Shown piece after piece: positions 25,732 to 34,445 of a stretch of 64,000 nucleotides of DNA. The first letter of the stretch is position 1. Each line of letters starts with the position of its first letter. The notes under the pieces are model-generated. The model did not search any database, was not told the origin of the DNA, and was given only the letters and a program-made list of their open reading frames with translations. This stretch comes from VXRD01 sp965232265 (lineage in GTDB: Bacteria > Latescibacterota > UBA2968), in assembly GCA_965232265.1 (NCBI GenBank), contig CBDDPH010000002.1:3100001-3164000 (forward strand), given 5' to 3'. Both the position numbers and the translations under genes were made by a program.

Positions 25732-26660
25732 CTCAGCCTCCCTTCCTGTCCGAGAATCTCTCCCGCACCTTGCTCGAGTAATCCCTTTGCAACGCGCATT
25801 CCCAACCACTCGGCATAAGATGCCTGTCCTTCTGCCCTCTCCGATATTACCTGACGACCATCCGGTGTTGCAACGACGCCCGACAGCAACAGAACGTCAA
25901 CAGAAGTCTTGTCAACGGCCGCATATCCACCAATTGGAACGCTACAGTCTCCCCCCAATTCCGCCAGCATCGCGCGCTCTGCCGTAACGGCCTGTTGCGT
26001 TTCAACGCAATTCAAAACGCCAACGATTTCTGTAATCCGCTGGTCCCCTTCTCGTATTTCTATCCCCAGCGCGGCCTGCCCGGGCGCGGGCAAACAGATA
26101 GCCGGATCGATAAAATCCGCAATGCGATCTCCCAATCCCAACCGCTTCAAACCCGCTGCCGCCAGAATAATACCATCCAAATTTTCTGTTTCGAGCTTTT
26201 TGACGCGCGTATCCACATTTCCCCGAATCCCCACAAAATTCAAATCAGGTCGCCTGTGTTTCAACTGTGCCTGCCGCCGCAAACTACCCGTTGCAACCGT
26301 CGCGCCTTCTGGCAAATCCCAAAACACCCGATTATTTTTGCTAACCAGCACATCTCGCACATCTTCGCGCGCACTCACCGCACCCAAAGCCAATCCCTCT
26401 GGCACCCTCGTCGGCAAATCTTTCAAACTGTGAACCGCCAGATCAATGCTGCCCAATAACAGCGCGTGCTCGATCTCCTTTGTCCACACCTCTTTGCCAC
26501 CAATCTGAGACACAGGCGTTTCCGATAGTCGGTCTCCCTCCGTTTTAATCACCACTATCTCGACACTGAGATCGGGATACGCGCTCACCAATTTTCTCTT
26601 TGCCCAATTGGCCTGCCACAAAGCCAGCGCACTTCCCCGACTGCCAATAACCACCTTCAT
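25728..26660 (-). CDS. hemC: Porphobilinogen deaminase (hydroxymethylbilane synthase)
   Basis: The 310-residue enzyme polymerises four porphobilinogens to hydroxymethylbilane. Start IGSRGSALALWQA, catalytic Asp in HSLKDLP (D81), the ATGSLRRQAQL basic loop, and Cys239 in GGDCSVPIG, which carries the dipyrromethane cofactor, are all present. Its ATG overlaps the hemA stop (ATGA), and its stop overlaps the GTG of the next gene, so the three are translationally coupled. Confidence 0.95.
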   Translation of the reverse strand: MKVVIGSRGSALALWQANWAKRKLVSAYPDLSVEIVVIKTEGDRLSETPVSQIGGKEVWTKEIEHALLLGSIDLAVHSLKDLPTRVPEGLALGAVSAREDVRDVLVSKNNRVFWDLPEGATVATGSLRRQAQLKHRRPDLNFVGIRGNVDTRVKKLETENLDGIILAAAGLKRLGLGDRIADFIDPAICLPAPGQAALGIEIREGDQRITEIVGVLNCVETQQAVTAERAMLAELGGDCSVPIGGYAAVDKTSVDVLLLSGVVATPDGRQVISERAEGQASYAEWLGMRVAKGLLEQGAGEILGQEGRLR

Positions 26661-27949
26661 GAGCCGCGCCCCTCTTTAATCTCTATGTCCTCAACCACCA
26701 GATCAAACAAATATGAAAGCGCCGCCACATAAGCGCCGCCATCTTCTTCCTCGCCAGCCTCTCTGAGGCGCGTCACCGGTTTGTGCAGCACCTTATTCAT
26801 AAATCGGCGCATCAAATTGGCAACTTGCGCGCGTTGCTCATCTGAAAATTCACTGAGCTTGGCTTGTGCGAGTTCCGAATCCATAAAAGATTGAAAATGT
26901 CCGCGCAACGCCACAATCGCCGGCACGACCTCCAGAGAATTTATCCACGCAGAAAAATTCCCCACCTCTTCTTCTATAATTGTACTGACTTTATCTGCTT
27001 CAACCTTTCGCTTCTCCAAATTCGCGCCAACAACGGACTCCAGATCGTCCAGATCGTACAAAAACACATTGTACAGCTCGCCAACTGCCGGATCGATATC
27101 GCGCGGCATGGCAATATCGATCAAAAACATCGAGCGATTATTGCGCCTTTGCATCGCCGCTGCCACATGGTCGCGTTCCAGAACATAAGTTTCCGCGCTC
27201 GTAGAACTGATAACAACATCTGCCCCGTGCAAATTGCCTATCCCATCGTCCCAAGAAATAGCGCGACCACCCACGCGCACCGCCAAATTTTGTGCCCGCG
27301 CGAAGGTGCGACTCGTCACCAGCAAAGACTTCACCCCATTGTCGGCGAGGTGCCGCGCCGTCAATTCACTCATCTCCCCAGCACCGAGCACCAGAGCCGT
27401 ATGTCCATCGAGATTGCCAAAAATTTTCTTTGCGAGTTCCACCGCCGCAAAACTGACGGAAACCGCTCCCGTTGCAATCTCCGTTTCCGTACGCGCCCGC
27501 TTTGAAACCTCAGTCGCAGCGCGAAATAAGCGATTCAGCACGGCTTTGCTCGTTCCCATAGACAGTGCAGCAGCCCCGGCCTCTTTCACCTGACCGGCAA
27601 TTTGCGGCTCGCCCATTATCATGGAATCCAACCCACAAGCGACCCCAAAAAGGTGGCGCACAGCTTCCGCATCGCGATAGACAAACGTGTGCCGTCCCAA
27701 TACGTCGGCATCCAATCCACTTTGCTCGCTCCATCCCGCGATCACAGCCTTTCGAGCAGCGTGAATATCCATCGTAATGCAATAGACTTCCGAGCGATTA
27801 CACGTGGATAAAACCGCGCATTCGGCGATCTCAGGCACACTGTAAAAGTATTGCAGAACCGCATCCAGAGCCTGGGGCAAAACCGCGACGCCATCTCGAA
27901 TTTCAACAGGTGCCGTGCGATAACTCAGTCCAATTACGACGAGAGACAT
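26657..27949 (-). CDS. hemA: Glutamyl-tRNA reductase
   Basis: The 430-residue enzyme reduces glutamyl-tRNA to glutamate-1-semialdehyde, the first step of the C5 route to tetrapyrroles. Cys50 in LSTCNRSEVY is the catalytic residue. GEPQIAGQVKEA, the NADPH motif LVLGAGEMSELTA and the C-terminal helical dimerisation domain are complete. It overlaps the preceding precorrin-2 dehydrogenase gene by 16 nt. The C5 route excludes an ALA-synthase-type pathway for this organism. Confidence 0.95.
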   Translation of the reverse strand: MSLVVIGLSYRTAPVEIRDGVAVLPQALDAVLQYFYSVPEIAECAVLSTCNRSEVYCITMDIHAARKAVIAGWSEQSGLDADVLGRHTFVYRDAEAVRHLFGVACGLDSMIMGEPQIAGQVKEAGAAALSMGTSKAVLNRLFRAATEVSKRARTETEIATGAVSVSFAAVELAKKIFGNLDGHTALVLGAGEMSELTARHLADNGVKSLLVTSRTFARAQNLAVRVGGRAISWDDGIGNLHGADVVISSTSAETYVLERDHVAAAMQRRNNRSMFLIDIAMPRDIDPAVGELYNVFLYDLDDLESVVGANLEKRKVEADKVSTIIEEEVGNFSAWINSLEVVPAIVALRGHFQSFMDSELAQAKLSEFSDEQRAQVANLMRRFMNKVLHKPVTRLREAGEEEDGGAYVAALSYLFDLVVEDIEIKEGRGS

Positions 27950-28557
27950 TTTTCAATCCGCTCCTCAATTTCAGCCCACTTGCCCTCGCGCGCCAGAGCA
28001 AGCGTATCATCTGTTACCAACTGTTGCCAGAACGCTTGCCTGCGCTCTGGCGCGTTGGGAAAACGCGCATAAACTCTGCGCCTTAAATCCGCCATCAAAT
28101 CCAGTAACTGTCCATCATCCAAAAAAGCCTCAATTTCCCGGCGCAACAGCCTGGCATAAGCAGGACTTTTGCCTCCTGTGGAAATCGCCATCTGCAAGTC
28201 GCCACGCCGCACAACCGCGGGCACAATAAAATCGCTATCCGTATGCGAGTCTGCACCGCAAAACAAAATCCCCCGACATTTCGCCGCCGCCTGAACCGCC
28301 CGATTGACATCTGCCTGATCAGTCGCGGCAATCACGAGCACGCTACCGTCCAAATCACCCGGCTCAAATGCCCGCTGATAGAGGTGGATCGCGCCTTCAT
28401 CGGCCAATTTCAAAATGCCCTCGGTCGCGGTTATACCCACAACGCGAACCCGTGCCCGCGCATCGCACAAGCCGCGCACTCTGCGTTCTGCAACGCGCCC
28501 CGCCCCAACCACAACACACAATTTATCTTCCAATTTCAAAAACACGGGATAGTGCAT
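27934..28557 (-). CDS. Precorrin-2 dehydrogenase / sirohydrochlorin ferrochelatase-like protein
   Basis: A 207-residue protein like the N-terminal half of CysG or Met8p: VVVGAGRVAERRVRGL (NAD site), VIAATDQADVNRAVQ, and ISTGGKSPAYARLLRREIE. It oxidises precorrin-2 to sirohydrochlorin and may insert iron. It is 3 nt downstream of the membrane gene that opens the operon. With the SUMT half of cobA-hemD, it would give siroheme (or the siroheme route to heme). Confidence 0.9.
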   Translation of the reverse strand: MHYPVFLKLEDKLCVVVGAGRVAERRVRGLCDARARVRVVGITATEGILKLADEGAIHLYQRAFEPGDLDGSVLVIAATDQADVNRAVQAAAKCRGILFCGADSHTDSDFIVPAVVRRGDLQMAISTGGKSPAYARLLRREIEAFLDDGQLLDLMADLRRRVYARFPNAPERRQAFWQQLVTDDTLALAREGKWAEIEERIEKCLSS

Positions 28558-28560
28558 AGC

Positions 28561-29385
28561 TCAAGGCCCTAAATTATGCGGCCCTGAAAACAGAACGCCC
28601 ACCACGGGAAATGCCAGAATCACGAGAACAAAACCCATGATAGACAGAAAAGCCGCTCGTTTGCCCTGCCAACCGCCCCATCGTCGCGCAACGAGATTGC
28701 CCGCATAAATAACCCAGGCGACCAAAACGGGCAAAAACACCGGCTCGCCCCATATAGAAAACCGCGAAAAATGTTGAAATGCCCAAACCGAACTGGCAAT
28801 CGTACCGCCCGTCAAAAACACAAAACCAAAAGTGGCTGCGCGGTTCGTGATCTGATTCAACACCTCAAGCGAAGGCAGGCGAGAATAAAAAAAGCCAAAA
28901 TGCTTGGCCTGAATTTCGCCCAGAAGCATCAGATACATCACGCCCCCAACACAGGAAATCGCAAACGCCGTGTACGCGAGGCCATAAGCCAGCACATGCA
29001 GTTCAAACCACCCACCGCTATATCCCGTAGCCTGAATAACCTCAGTACCCAACATTTTTGTAAGCGTCAACATGTGCAAAACCACCACAATAGGCACAAT
29101 CAGCACGCCCAAAGACCGATCTTTTGTGCTCACTTCCAGATAAATATAAACAACCACGACCAACCATGCACACAGCGATGGCAAAACCTGACTGGTCAAA
29201 GGCACCTCGCCCGCAGAAATCGCAATAACGACCAAAAGCGCAGTGTGCATACACCACGCCAATTTTATGCCCCAGGTGCTCAGAACGCGCCAGTGCGCTT
29301 TGAGATGGTGAAAGTGCAATGCATAACCCAATGCACTTGCGATGTACGCCACCCCTGTTGCAAGGAGTAAGATGTCAAAAATCAT
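28561..29385 (-). CDS. HemX/CcsA-like multi-pass membrane protein
   Basis: The 274-residue protein has about eight hydrophobic segments. Its layout and its place before sirC-hemA-hemC match the cytochrome c assembly (CcsA/HemX) family found at the head of heme operons. The Trp-rich WG-x-x-WxWD heme motif of true CcsA is not present; the matching place reads SIWGEPVFLPVLV, so a HemX-like role in setting HemA level is more plausible than heme transfer. Conserved His residues occur in HAHWR-like and LHMLTLTKM segments. Confidence 0.75.
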   Translation of the reverse strand: MIFDILLLATGVAYIASALGYALHFHHLKAHWRVLSTWGIKLAWCMHTALLVVIAISAGEVPLTSQVLPSLCAWLVVVVYIYLEVSTKDRSLGVLIVPIVVVLHMLTLTKMLGTEVIQATGYSGGWFELHVLAYGLAYTAFAISCVGGVMYLMLLGEIQAKHFGFFYSRLPSLEVLNQITNRAATFGFVFLTGGTIASSVWAFQHFSRFSIWGEPVFLPVLVAWVIYAGNLVARRWGGWQGKRAAFLSIMGFVLVILAFPVVGVLFSGPHNLGP

Positions 29386-29414
29386 AGCTATTATCCCAAA
29401 ATTTGAAGTCGATA

Positions 29415-29443
29415 AATTTACAAAAATCAGCGTGTTAAATCAA
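29415..29443 (-). promoter_or_regulatory. Candidate promoter of the heme operon
   Basis: Minus strand TTGATT (29443-29438), 17-nt spacer, TAAATT (29420-29415), 30 nt before the first ATG. Confidence 0.45.
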
Positions 29444-29452
29444 TATTTGAAG

Positions 29453-29550
29453 TTGTCAGTTGTCAGTCCCCCCACCTCTCGATCTCCAGCCTTCAGTCCT
29501 CCGCCTCTCTCGCCTCTGATTTCATCTGCGCCCATCTGCGGATACTCGTC
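29453..29550 (-). repeat. Composite intergenic repeats (CAACTGA type and CGCAGAT type)
   Basis: ACTGACAACTGACAACT (minus strand, ~29470-29453) lies on the start side of the heme operon. The 10-nt periodic CGCAGATGGGCGCAGATG lies at the anmK 3' end (~29543-29522) and supplies its last codons and stop. Confidence 0.65.
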
Positions 29551-30679
29551 TCTCGCCCGGCGTAATCGATCCCAACACCACCTGTTTATCAGCCCCAGTC
29601 ACACTCGGTACATTGCCCGATTGCCCATTCATAGTCTGACAGGCAAGGATCGCAAATGCGACAGCCTCTTTTGCTTCTGAAGCCATTCCCAGATCATCCA
29701 GTCGCTTAATTGCAATATTTCCCAGTGCCCGATCCAAAAGATCCATCATAACGGGATTCTTAGTGCCGCCCCCACTCGCAATCACCTCGTGGATTTCACA
29801 CCTGGACAAAACAAATCGCTTTAGCCCATGCACAATGCTTTCCACCGTGAACTGCACTGCCGTACGCACGAGATCTTCCCGTTTGCCCTCCCAATCGAGA
29901 ATTTTTTGAACCATATCGGCACCAAAATCCTCTCGCCCCGTCGATTTGGGCGGCTCCAGATCCAAAAAAGGATGCGCCATAAGCACATCCAACAGATCCT
30001 CACACACTTGACCTTTGCACGCAATATCCCCATCCTTATCGAAACCCTGTTTACCGCGTGTTATTGCCTGCACAACCCCATCAATGACCATATTGCCAGG
30101 CCCCGTATCAAATGCAAAAATATCTGACACGCCACAGTTGGCGGGCAATATATTGACATTGGCAATGCCGCCGATATTGAGCATCGCACGTCCTTTGTAT
30201 TCAGACCGAAACAACAGATAATCCACCAGCGGGACAAGTGGTGCGCCCTGTCCGCCCACAGCCATATCCCGCGACCGAAAATCCGATACCGTGGTGATTC
30301 CCGTGCGCTCAGCAATCACCGCGGGACTGCCAATTTGCAGCGTTGATCTCACCTTTTTACCAGCAACAACAGCAAGCGCGGGCAAATGGTGAATCGTCTG
30401 CCCGTGCGATCCAATCACATCGACTTCTCCCGCGCTGACATTGGCTTTCTCGCACACGCGCAATGCAGCCTCTGCAAACCACTCTCCAAGCGCGGCATCC
30501 ATGCGGGTTATGGCATCGACCCGTCCATTTTCACAAAGCGACAAAATCTCCCTTCTGACATCCTGGGGAAAAGGAACCTCGACATACCCGAGCAGAGACA
30601 GATCGGATTCGCCAATCTCCACAAGCGCAGCATCCACGCCATCGGCAGAAGTTCCAGACATGAGACCGATTGCTTTCAC
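29522..30679 (-). CDS. anmK: Anhydro-N-acetylmuramic acid kinase
   Basis: The 385-residue enzyme converts 1,6-anhydro-MurNAc to MurNAc-6-phosphate in murein recycling. GLMSGTSADGVDAAL (phosphate loop), GSHGQTIHHLP, FDTGPGNMVIDG and the SGGGTKNP segment are diagnostic. The start is GTG, with TAGGAG 6 nt upstream. The normal family C-terminus ends near LGSITPG; here about nine further residues (ERRVSADGRR) and the TGA are read from an intergenic repeat. It starts 1 nt after the glycosyltransferase stop, so the two are one transcript. Confidence 0.93.
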   Translation of the reverse strand: MKAIGLMSGTSADGVDAALVEIGESDLSLLGYVEVPFPQDVRREILSLCENGRVDAITRMDAALGEWFAEAALRVCEKANVSAGEVDVIGSHGQTIHHLPALAVVAGKKVRSTLQIGSPAVIAERTGITTVSDFRSRDMAVGGQGAPLVPLVDYLLFRSEYKGRAMLNIGGIANVNILPANCGVSDIFAFDTGPGNMVIDGVVQAITRGKQGFDKDGDIACKGQVCEDLLDVLMAHPFLDLEPPKSTGREDFGADMVQKILDWEGKREDLVRTAVQFTVESIVHGLKRFVLSRCEIHEVIASGGGTKNPVMMDLLDRALGNIAIKRLDDLGMASEAKEAVAFAILACQTMNGQSGNVPSVTGADKQVVLGSITPGERRVSADGRR

Positions 30680-30680
30680 T

Positions 30681-31739
30681 TCACGCTCCTATTTCTCGAA
30701 CGGTTTTGACACCGCGAATAAAATAGTGATAAACAACTGACCCCTTGAAAAGACGCCGTTCAACCTCATCATCTCCCACGCTCCTGAACCGCTGGGCTTC
30801 TCGCCGCCGCCGCCAAATATTGCACGGATGCAGCAACACCCATAAAAGCCCGGCTATCGCCGCAACGGGATGTTTCCAATTGCCCTTTAGCAACAACCCC
30901 AAATTTGCCAGTTCCATAGCCACGCGAACCGGAAATTTATACAACAGCCGCGAAAGGGAAAAATTTTTCAACAACATCACGAGCTGATTGCGATGATTCA
31001 AATACGCTTTTCTATAACGCTCTGCACCCAGCGTAAATCCGCCGTAGTGATAGACCAGAGAATCGGGCACATACACGATGCGATACCCCGCAAGGTGAAA
31101 CCGCCAGGACAAATCGATCTCTTCCATGTGCATCACAAAATCCTCATCGATCATGCCCGTTTTTTCGAGACAATCCACACGCAAAAACATAGCCCCCCCA
31201 ATAGCCCAAAAAATATCGCGGGAGTGATTGTATTGCCCCATATCCTCTTCGACAAACTCAAATATTCTGCCCTGACAAAACGTAAATCCCCACTTATCCA
31301 TCAGCCCGCCTGCAGCCCCGCCATAATCAAACATTTTGCGATTCTGCAACGACCGCACCCTGGACTGACACGCCCCAATTTCGGGATCGGATTTCAGCGC
31401 ATCAATCAGCGGCGGCAACCACCCCTCACCCACCTCCACATCCGAATTTAACAACATCGCATACGCGCCCTTTGCAACCTCCAATCCCCGGTTGCACCCG
31501 GCGCCCATCCCCTTGCTCGGCATTCCATTTCCCCCACCCGTCTTCACAATGCGAATATCCGGAAACTTTTCCAATGCCCGATCCAGACTGCCGTCGGGAT
31601 AAGGCTGATCATCTGCTACAATCACTTCAAAAGGAACATCCGATGTCCGCGCATAGACATAATCCAGACACTCGGAAAGAATATCCCCCAAATAATGGGG
31701 AATGATAATTGAGACCAATGGTTTATTATTGTCATCCAT
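30681..31739 (-). CDS. Glycosyltransferase family 2
   Basis: From the ATG at 31739 the protein has 352 residues. PLVSIIIPHYLGD opens the GT-A fold, VADDQPYPDGS and LLNSDVEV carry the nucleotide-sugar/metal Asp residues, and HMEEIDLSWRFHLAG is the ED-x-D/W catalytic-base region. Two hydrophobic stretches near the C-terminus (ELANLGLLLKG, AIAGLLWVLLHPC) may anchor it. It probably elongates a surface glycan. A frame continues upstream from a TTG at 31781, but those codons read a CAACTGAC-type repeat, so they are not counted. No strong ribosome site is seen before the ATG. Confidence 0.88.
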   Translation of the reverse strand: MDDNNKPLVSIIIPHYLGDILSECLDYVYARTSDVPFEVIVADDQPYPDGSLDRALEKFPDIRIVKTGGGNGMPSKGMGAGCNRGLEVAKGAYAMLLNSDVEVGEGWLPPLIDALKSDPEIGACQSRVRSLQNRKMFDYGGAAGGLMDKWGFTFCQGRIFEFVEEDMGQYNHSRDIFWAIGGAMFLRVDCLEKTGMIDEDFVMHMEEIDLSWRFHLAGYRIVYVPDSLVYHYGGFTLGAERYRKAYLNHRNQLVMLLKNFSLSRLLYKFPVRVAMELANLGLLLKGNWKHPVAAIAGLLWVLLHPCNIWRRRREAQRFRSVGDDEVERRLFKGSVVYHYFIRGVKTVREIGA

Positions 31740-31842
31740 ATCGTTGTCAGTTGTCCGCCCACCCAGTCCCCAATCCACCAAACACCGAGCGGTCAGCTAT
31801 GAGCACGCAGCCCGATCTACTCCCAACTCTTAATTTTTAATT
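31740..31842 (-). repeat. Intergenic repeats (CAACTGAC and TTAATTTTTAATTC types)
   Basis: GGACAACTGACAACGAT lies directly before the glycosyltransferase start. AGAATTAAAAATTAAGAG lies directly after the Ldh2 stop. Both belong to motif groups seen in other gaps of the window. Confidence 0.5.
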
Positions 31843-32919
31843 CTAAAACGCCACCTCTACACCCAATTCCTCGGCGGCTTTTTCCAGACTTTCCACATGG
31901 GTTTTATGCAGCGGTATCCCCGTCTTTTCCCAGGCCGCCTTTTTAAGCCACTCGATCTCACCGGGCAAGTAAACGCGATCCACGCCTTCTTTCGGGCGAG
32001 AAGCTCGAATCGTCTGAATCATCCGATCAACTTCCCGTTTGAAATCTGATAAATCGCAAAATGTCTCAATTTTGATCGCTTGAAAAAAGTGACTAGCCCG
32101 TCGCTGCCCTTGATATTCATCTTCCCGATTCACCGTTGCCAGGCCAAATGGCAGAATACCGCTCAAAACATCCATCACCACGTTTAGCCCCGATCCCTTC
32201 GCGCCACCGGGAGCTACCAGCGCGTGCGCGCGAGCCGGATCGTCTGTCACCTGCCCATCCTCATCTAACACCCACTCGCCGTCTAATTTTCGTCCGTACA
32301 AACGCATCGTGCCCACCCGCCCCCAGGCGGACCGCCCCGTCGCCATATCCAGAACAATGGGATATTCCCGATCTGCCGGAATCGCATAAGCCAGCGCGTG
32401 ATTCCCCAACAACCTGTCTATCCCGCCATAAGGTGCCACGCCCCGACTGCTGCTCGACACGCAAAAACCGATCATATCCCAGTCCAATGCCATCGTCGCA
32501 TAACAAGCCGCCGCGCCGTAGTGACGGCTGTTTATAACCGTTGTCGCGGCAATCCCCAGATCATTCGCTTTTGCAATTGCCAGTTGCATTGCCCGATAAG
32601 ATGCCAGATGTCCCAACCCCCCATCGCCATCTACCGTTGCCGACGCGGGGCCTTCGCGGACAACGCGAATTTCGGGCTTTGGATTGGTATGACCCGTTTG
32701 AATGCGCTTTAGGTAGTTCGGCACTGCCCGCGTACCGTGTGAGTGAACCCCGCGCACATCTGTCTCAACTTGCAAATCGACCATCAGCCGCGCATCTGCC
32801 CTCGGCACACCAACCGCTTCATAAAGCCGTTGGGTCGTCTCTCTCAAGTCGTCAACCCGAATCAACTGCTCCTGTTCTCTCGCCTCTATCGGCACAATAC
32901 CATCCACGAGTTCATGCAT
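31843..32919 (-). CDS. Ldh2/MdhC-family malate/lactate/ureidoglycolate-type dehydrogenase
   Basis: The 358-residue protein belongs to the NAD(P)-dependent Ldh2 family, distinct from Rossmann-fold lactate dehydrogenases. DVRGVHSHGTRAVPNYL is the family signature with the catalytic His, then SRHYGAAACYATMA and GGAKGSGLNVVMDVLSG near the NAD site. Substrates include malate, L-lactate, L-sulfolactate and ureidoglycolate; none can be chosen. The start at 32919 has GGAGG 5 nt upstream. It is divergent from the flavin disulfide reductase gene. Confidence 0.9.
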   Translation of the reverse strand: MHELVDGIVPIEAREQEQLIRVDDLRETTQRLYEAVGVPRADARLMVDLQVETDVRGVHSHGTRAVPNYLKRIQTGHTNPKPEIRVVREGPASATVDGDGGLGHLASYRAMQLAIAKANDLGIAATTVINSRHYGAAACYATMALDWDMIGFCVSSSSRGVAPYGGIDRLLGNHALAYAIPADREYPIVLDMATGRSAWGRVGTMRLYGRKLDGEWVLDEDGQVTDDPARAHALVAPGGAKGSGLNVVMDVLSGILPFGLATVNREDEYQGQRRASHFFQAIKIETFCDLSDFKREVDRMIQTIRASRPKEGVDRVYLPGEIEWLKKAAWEKTGIPLHKTHVESLEKAAEELGVEVAF

Positions 32920-32984
32920 AAAAACCTCCAAATTTCTTGCTCAAACAGCGATCAGCTTTTAGCTTTTAGCCATCAGGCTATCCC

Positions 32985-33040
32985 CATCCGTAGGCTCCCC
33001 CTTTCCTCGCACGAGAGGGGGCCGGGGGGAGAGGTGCCAT
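32985..33040. repeat. C-rich palindromic repeat
   Basis: CTCCCCCTTTCCTCGCAC followed by GAGAGGGGG forms an imperfect palindrome upstream of the flavoprotein gene. It resembles the C-rich element near 12960-13080. Confidence 0.45.
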
Positions 33041-33065
33041 TAAAAATCACACAAAGGAAATCACC

Positions 33066-34445
33066 ATGGATTACGATGTCATCGTCATCGGCGGCGGGAG
33101 TGCGGGATACGCCGCTGCACGGACGGCACAAGAACTCGGCGCAAAAGTTGCCATCATCGACAAAGGGCCTCTCGGTGGTCTGTGTATCTTGCGCGGCTGC
33201 ATGCCCACCAAAACCATTCTGCGCTCATCCGATATCATGTCCTTGATGCGTCGCGCAAAAGAATTTGGCCTACGCGCTTCAAATTTGCGCGCAAATCTCG
33301 ACGAAATCAACGACCGCAAACGCGCACTCGTCAGCGAATTTGCGGATTATCGCATCGAGCAACTTCGCAATCCGCGATTCACCCTCATCAATGGCACAGC
33401 GCAATTTGTCAATCGCAACACCATCACAGTGGAAAGACAAAATATCACCGCGCGAAGTTTCATCATCAGCACGGGATCAACCGTTGCCGACATCGCCATT
33501 CCGGGCTTAGAAGAAGTGGGCTATATCACCAGCGATGAAGCACTTGAACTGAGAGAATTGCCAGAATCGATGATCGTCTTGGGCGGCGGACCTGTCGCAA
33601 CGGAATTTGCCCAATTCTTCTGCCGCCTGGGAACACACACCACACTTATTCAACGCAGCAATCACATCTTCAGCAGCACAGACGAAGACCTCGCACGTCC
33701 GGTGGAAGCACGCTTCAGAGAAGAAGGCATGAAAGTCTTTACCGATACACAATTGCAAAAATTTACGACCAAAAACAATGCCAAACTCGCCCATTTCCAC
33801 CACAGTGGCGAACTGCGCCGCGCGTCAGCAAATATAATCCTCCATGCTTTGGGGCGCGTGCCCGCCATCCAATCGCTCGCGCTTGAAAATGCGGGCGTAA
33901 ACGTCGAGCGCGGACGCATTCTCGTGGATCATCACATGCGTACCAAGGCGCCCAATATTTATGCAGCAGGCGATTGCACGGGACTATACGAAATCGTACA
34001 CATCGCCGTACAGCAAGGCGAGATAGCCGGTCACAACGCCGTTGAAGGAACCAAAAAGCAACGCATGGACTACAGGCTCAAAGCCGAAGTGGTCTTCACC
34101 GATCCACAATTTGCATCTGTAGGCCTCAGCGAAAAAGAATGCCGCGAACAAAACATCCCCTATCGCGTTGCGTCCTATCCCTTTGACGATCACGGCAAAT
34201 CCATGGTCCTGGGGGAACTTCATGGATTTGTCAAAATTCTCTGCCATCCCGAAACAGGCGAAATCATCGGCGGGCATATTGTCGGGCCAGAAGCCGGCGA
34301 ACTCTTTCACGAACTCATCGCCATCATGCACTTTCGCGGCACCGTCCATGATCTCATGAACATCCCACATTACCACCCCACATTGGCGGAAATACTCACC
34401 TATCCCGCAGAAGACCTCGCTGAAGAGATTCATTCCTCACTGTGA
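33066..34445 (+). CDS. FAD-dependent pyridine nucleotide-disulfide oxidoreductase (Lpd/MerA-like)
   Basis: The 459-residue flavoprotein shows the FAD motif VIVIGGGSAGYAAA, the redox pair CILRGC (C-x4-C), the NAD motif VLGGGPVATEFAQFF, the second FAD motif IYAAGDCTG, and the C-terminal His/Glu dyad in HYHPTLAE. This is the dihydrolipoamide dehydrogenase/mercuric reductase fold. No 2-oxoacid dehydrogenase genes are near, so an Lpd role is not supported by context. AAAGGAAAT precedes the ATG. It overlaps the converging MFS gene by 16 nt. Confidence 0.9.
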   Translation: MDYDVIVIGGGSAGYAAARTAQELGAKVAIIDKGPLGGLCILRGCMPTKTILRSSDIMSLMRRAKEFGLRASNLRANLDEINDRKRALVSEFADYRIEQLRNPRFTLINGTAQFVNRNTITVERQNITARSFIISTGSTVADIAIPGLEEVGYITSDEALELRELPESMIVLGGGPVATEFAQFFCRLGTHTTLIQRSNHIFSSTDEDLARPVEARFREEGMKVFTDTQLQKFTTKNNAKLAHFHHSGELRRASANIILHALGRVPAIQSLALENAGVNVERGRILVDHHMRTKAPNIYAAGDCTGLYEIVHIAVQQGEIAGHNAVEGTKKQRMDYRLKAEVVFTDPQFASVGLSEKECREQNIPYRVASYPFDDHGKSMVLGELHGFVKILCHPETGEIIGGHIVGPEAGELFHELIAIMHFRGTVHDLMNIPHYHPTLAEILTYPAEDLAEEIHSSL

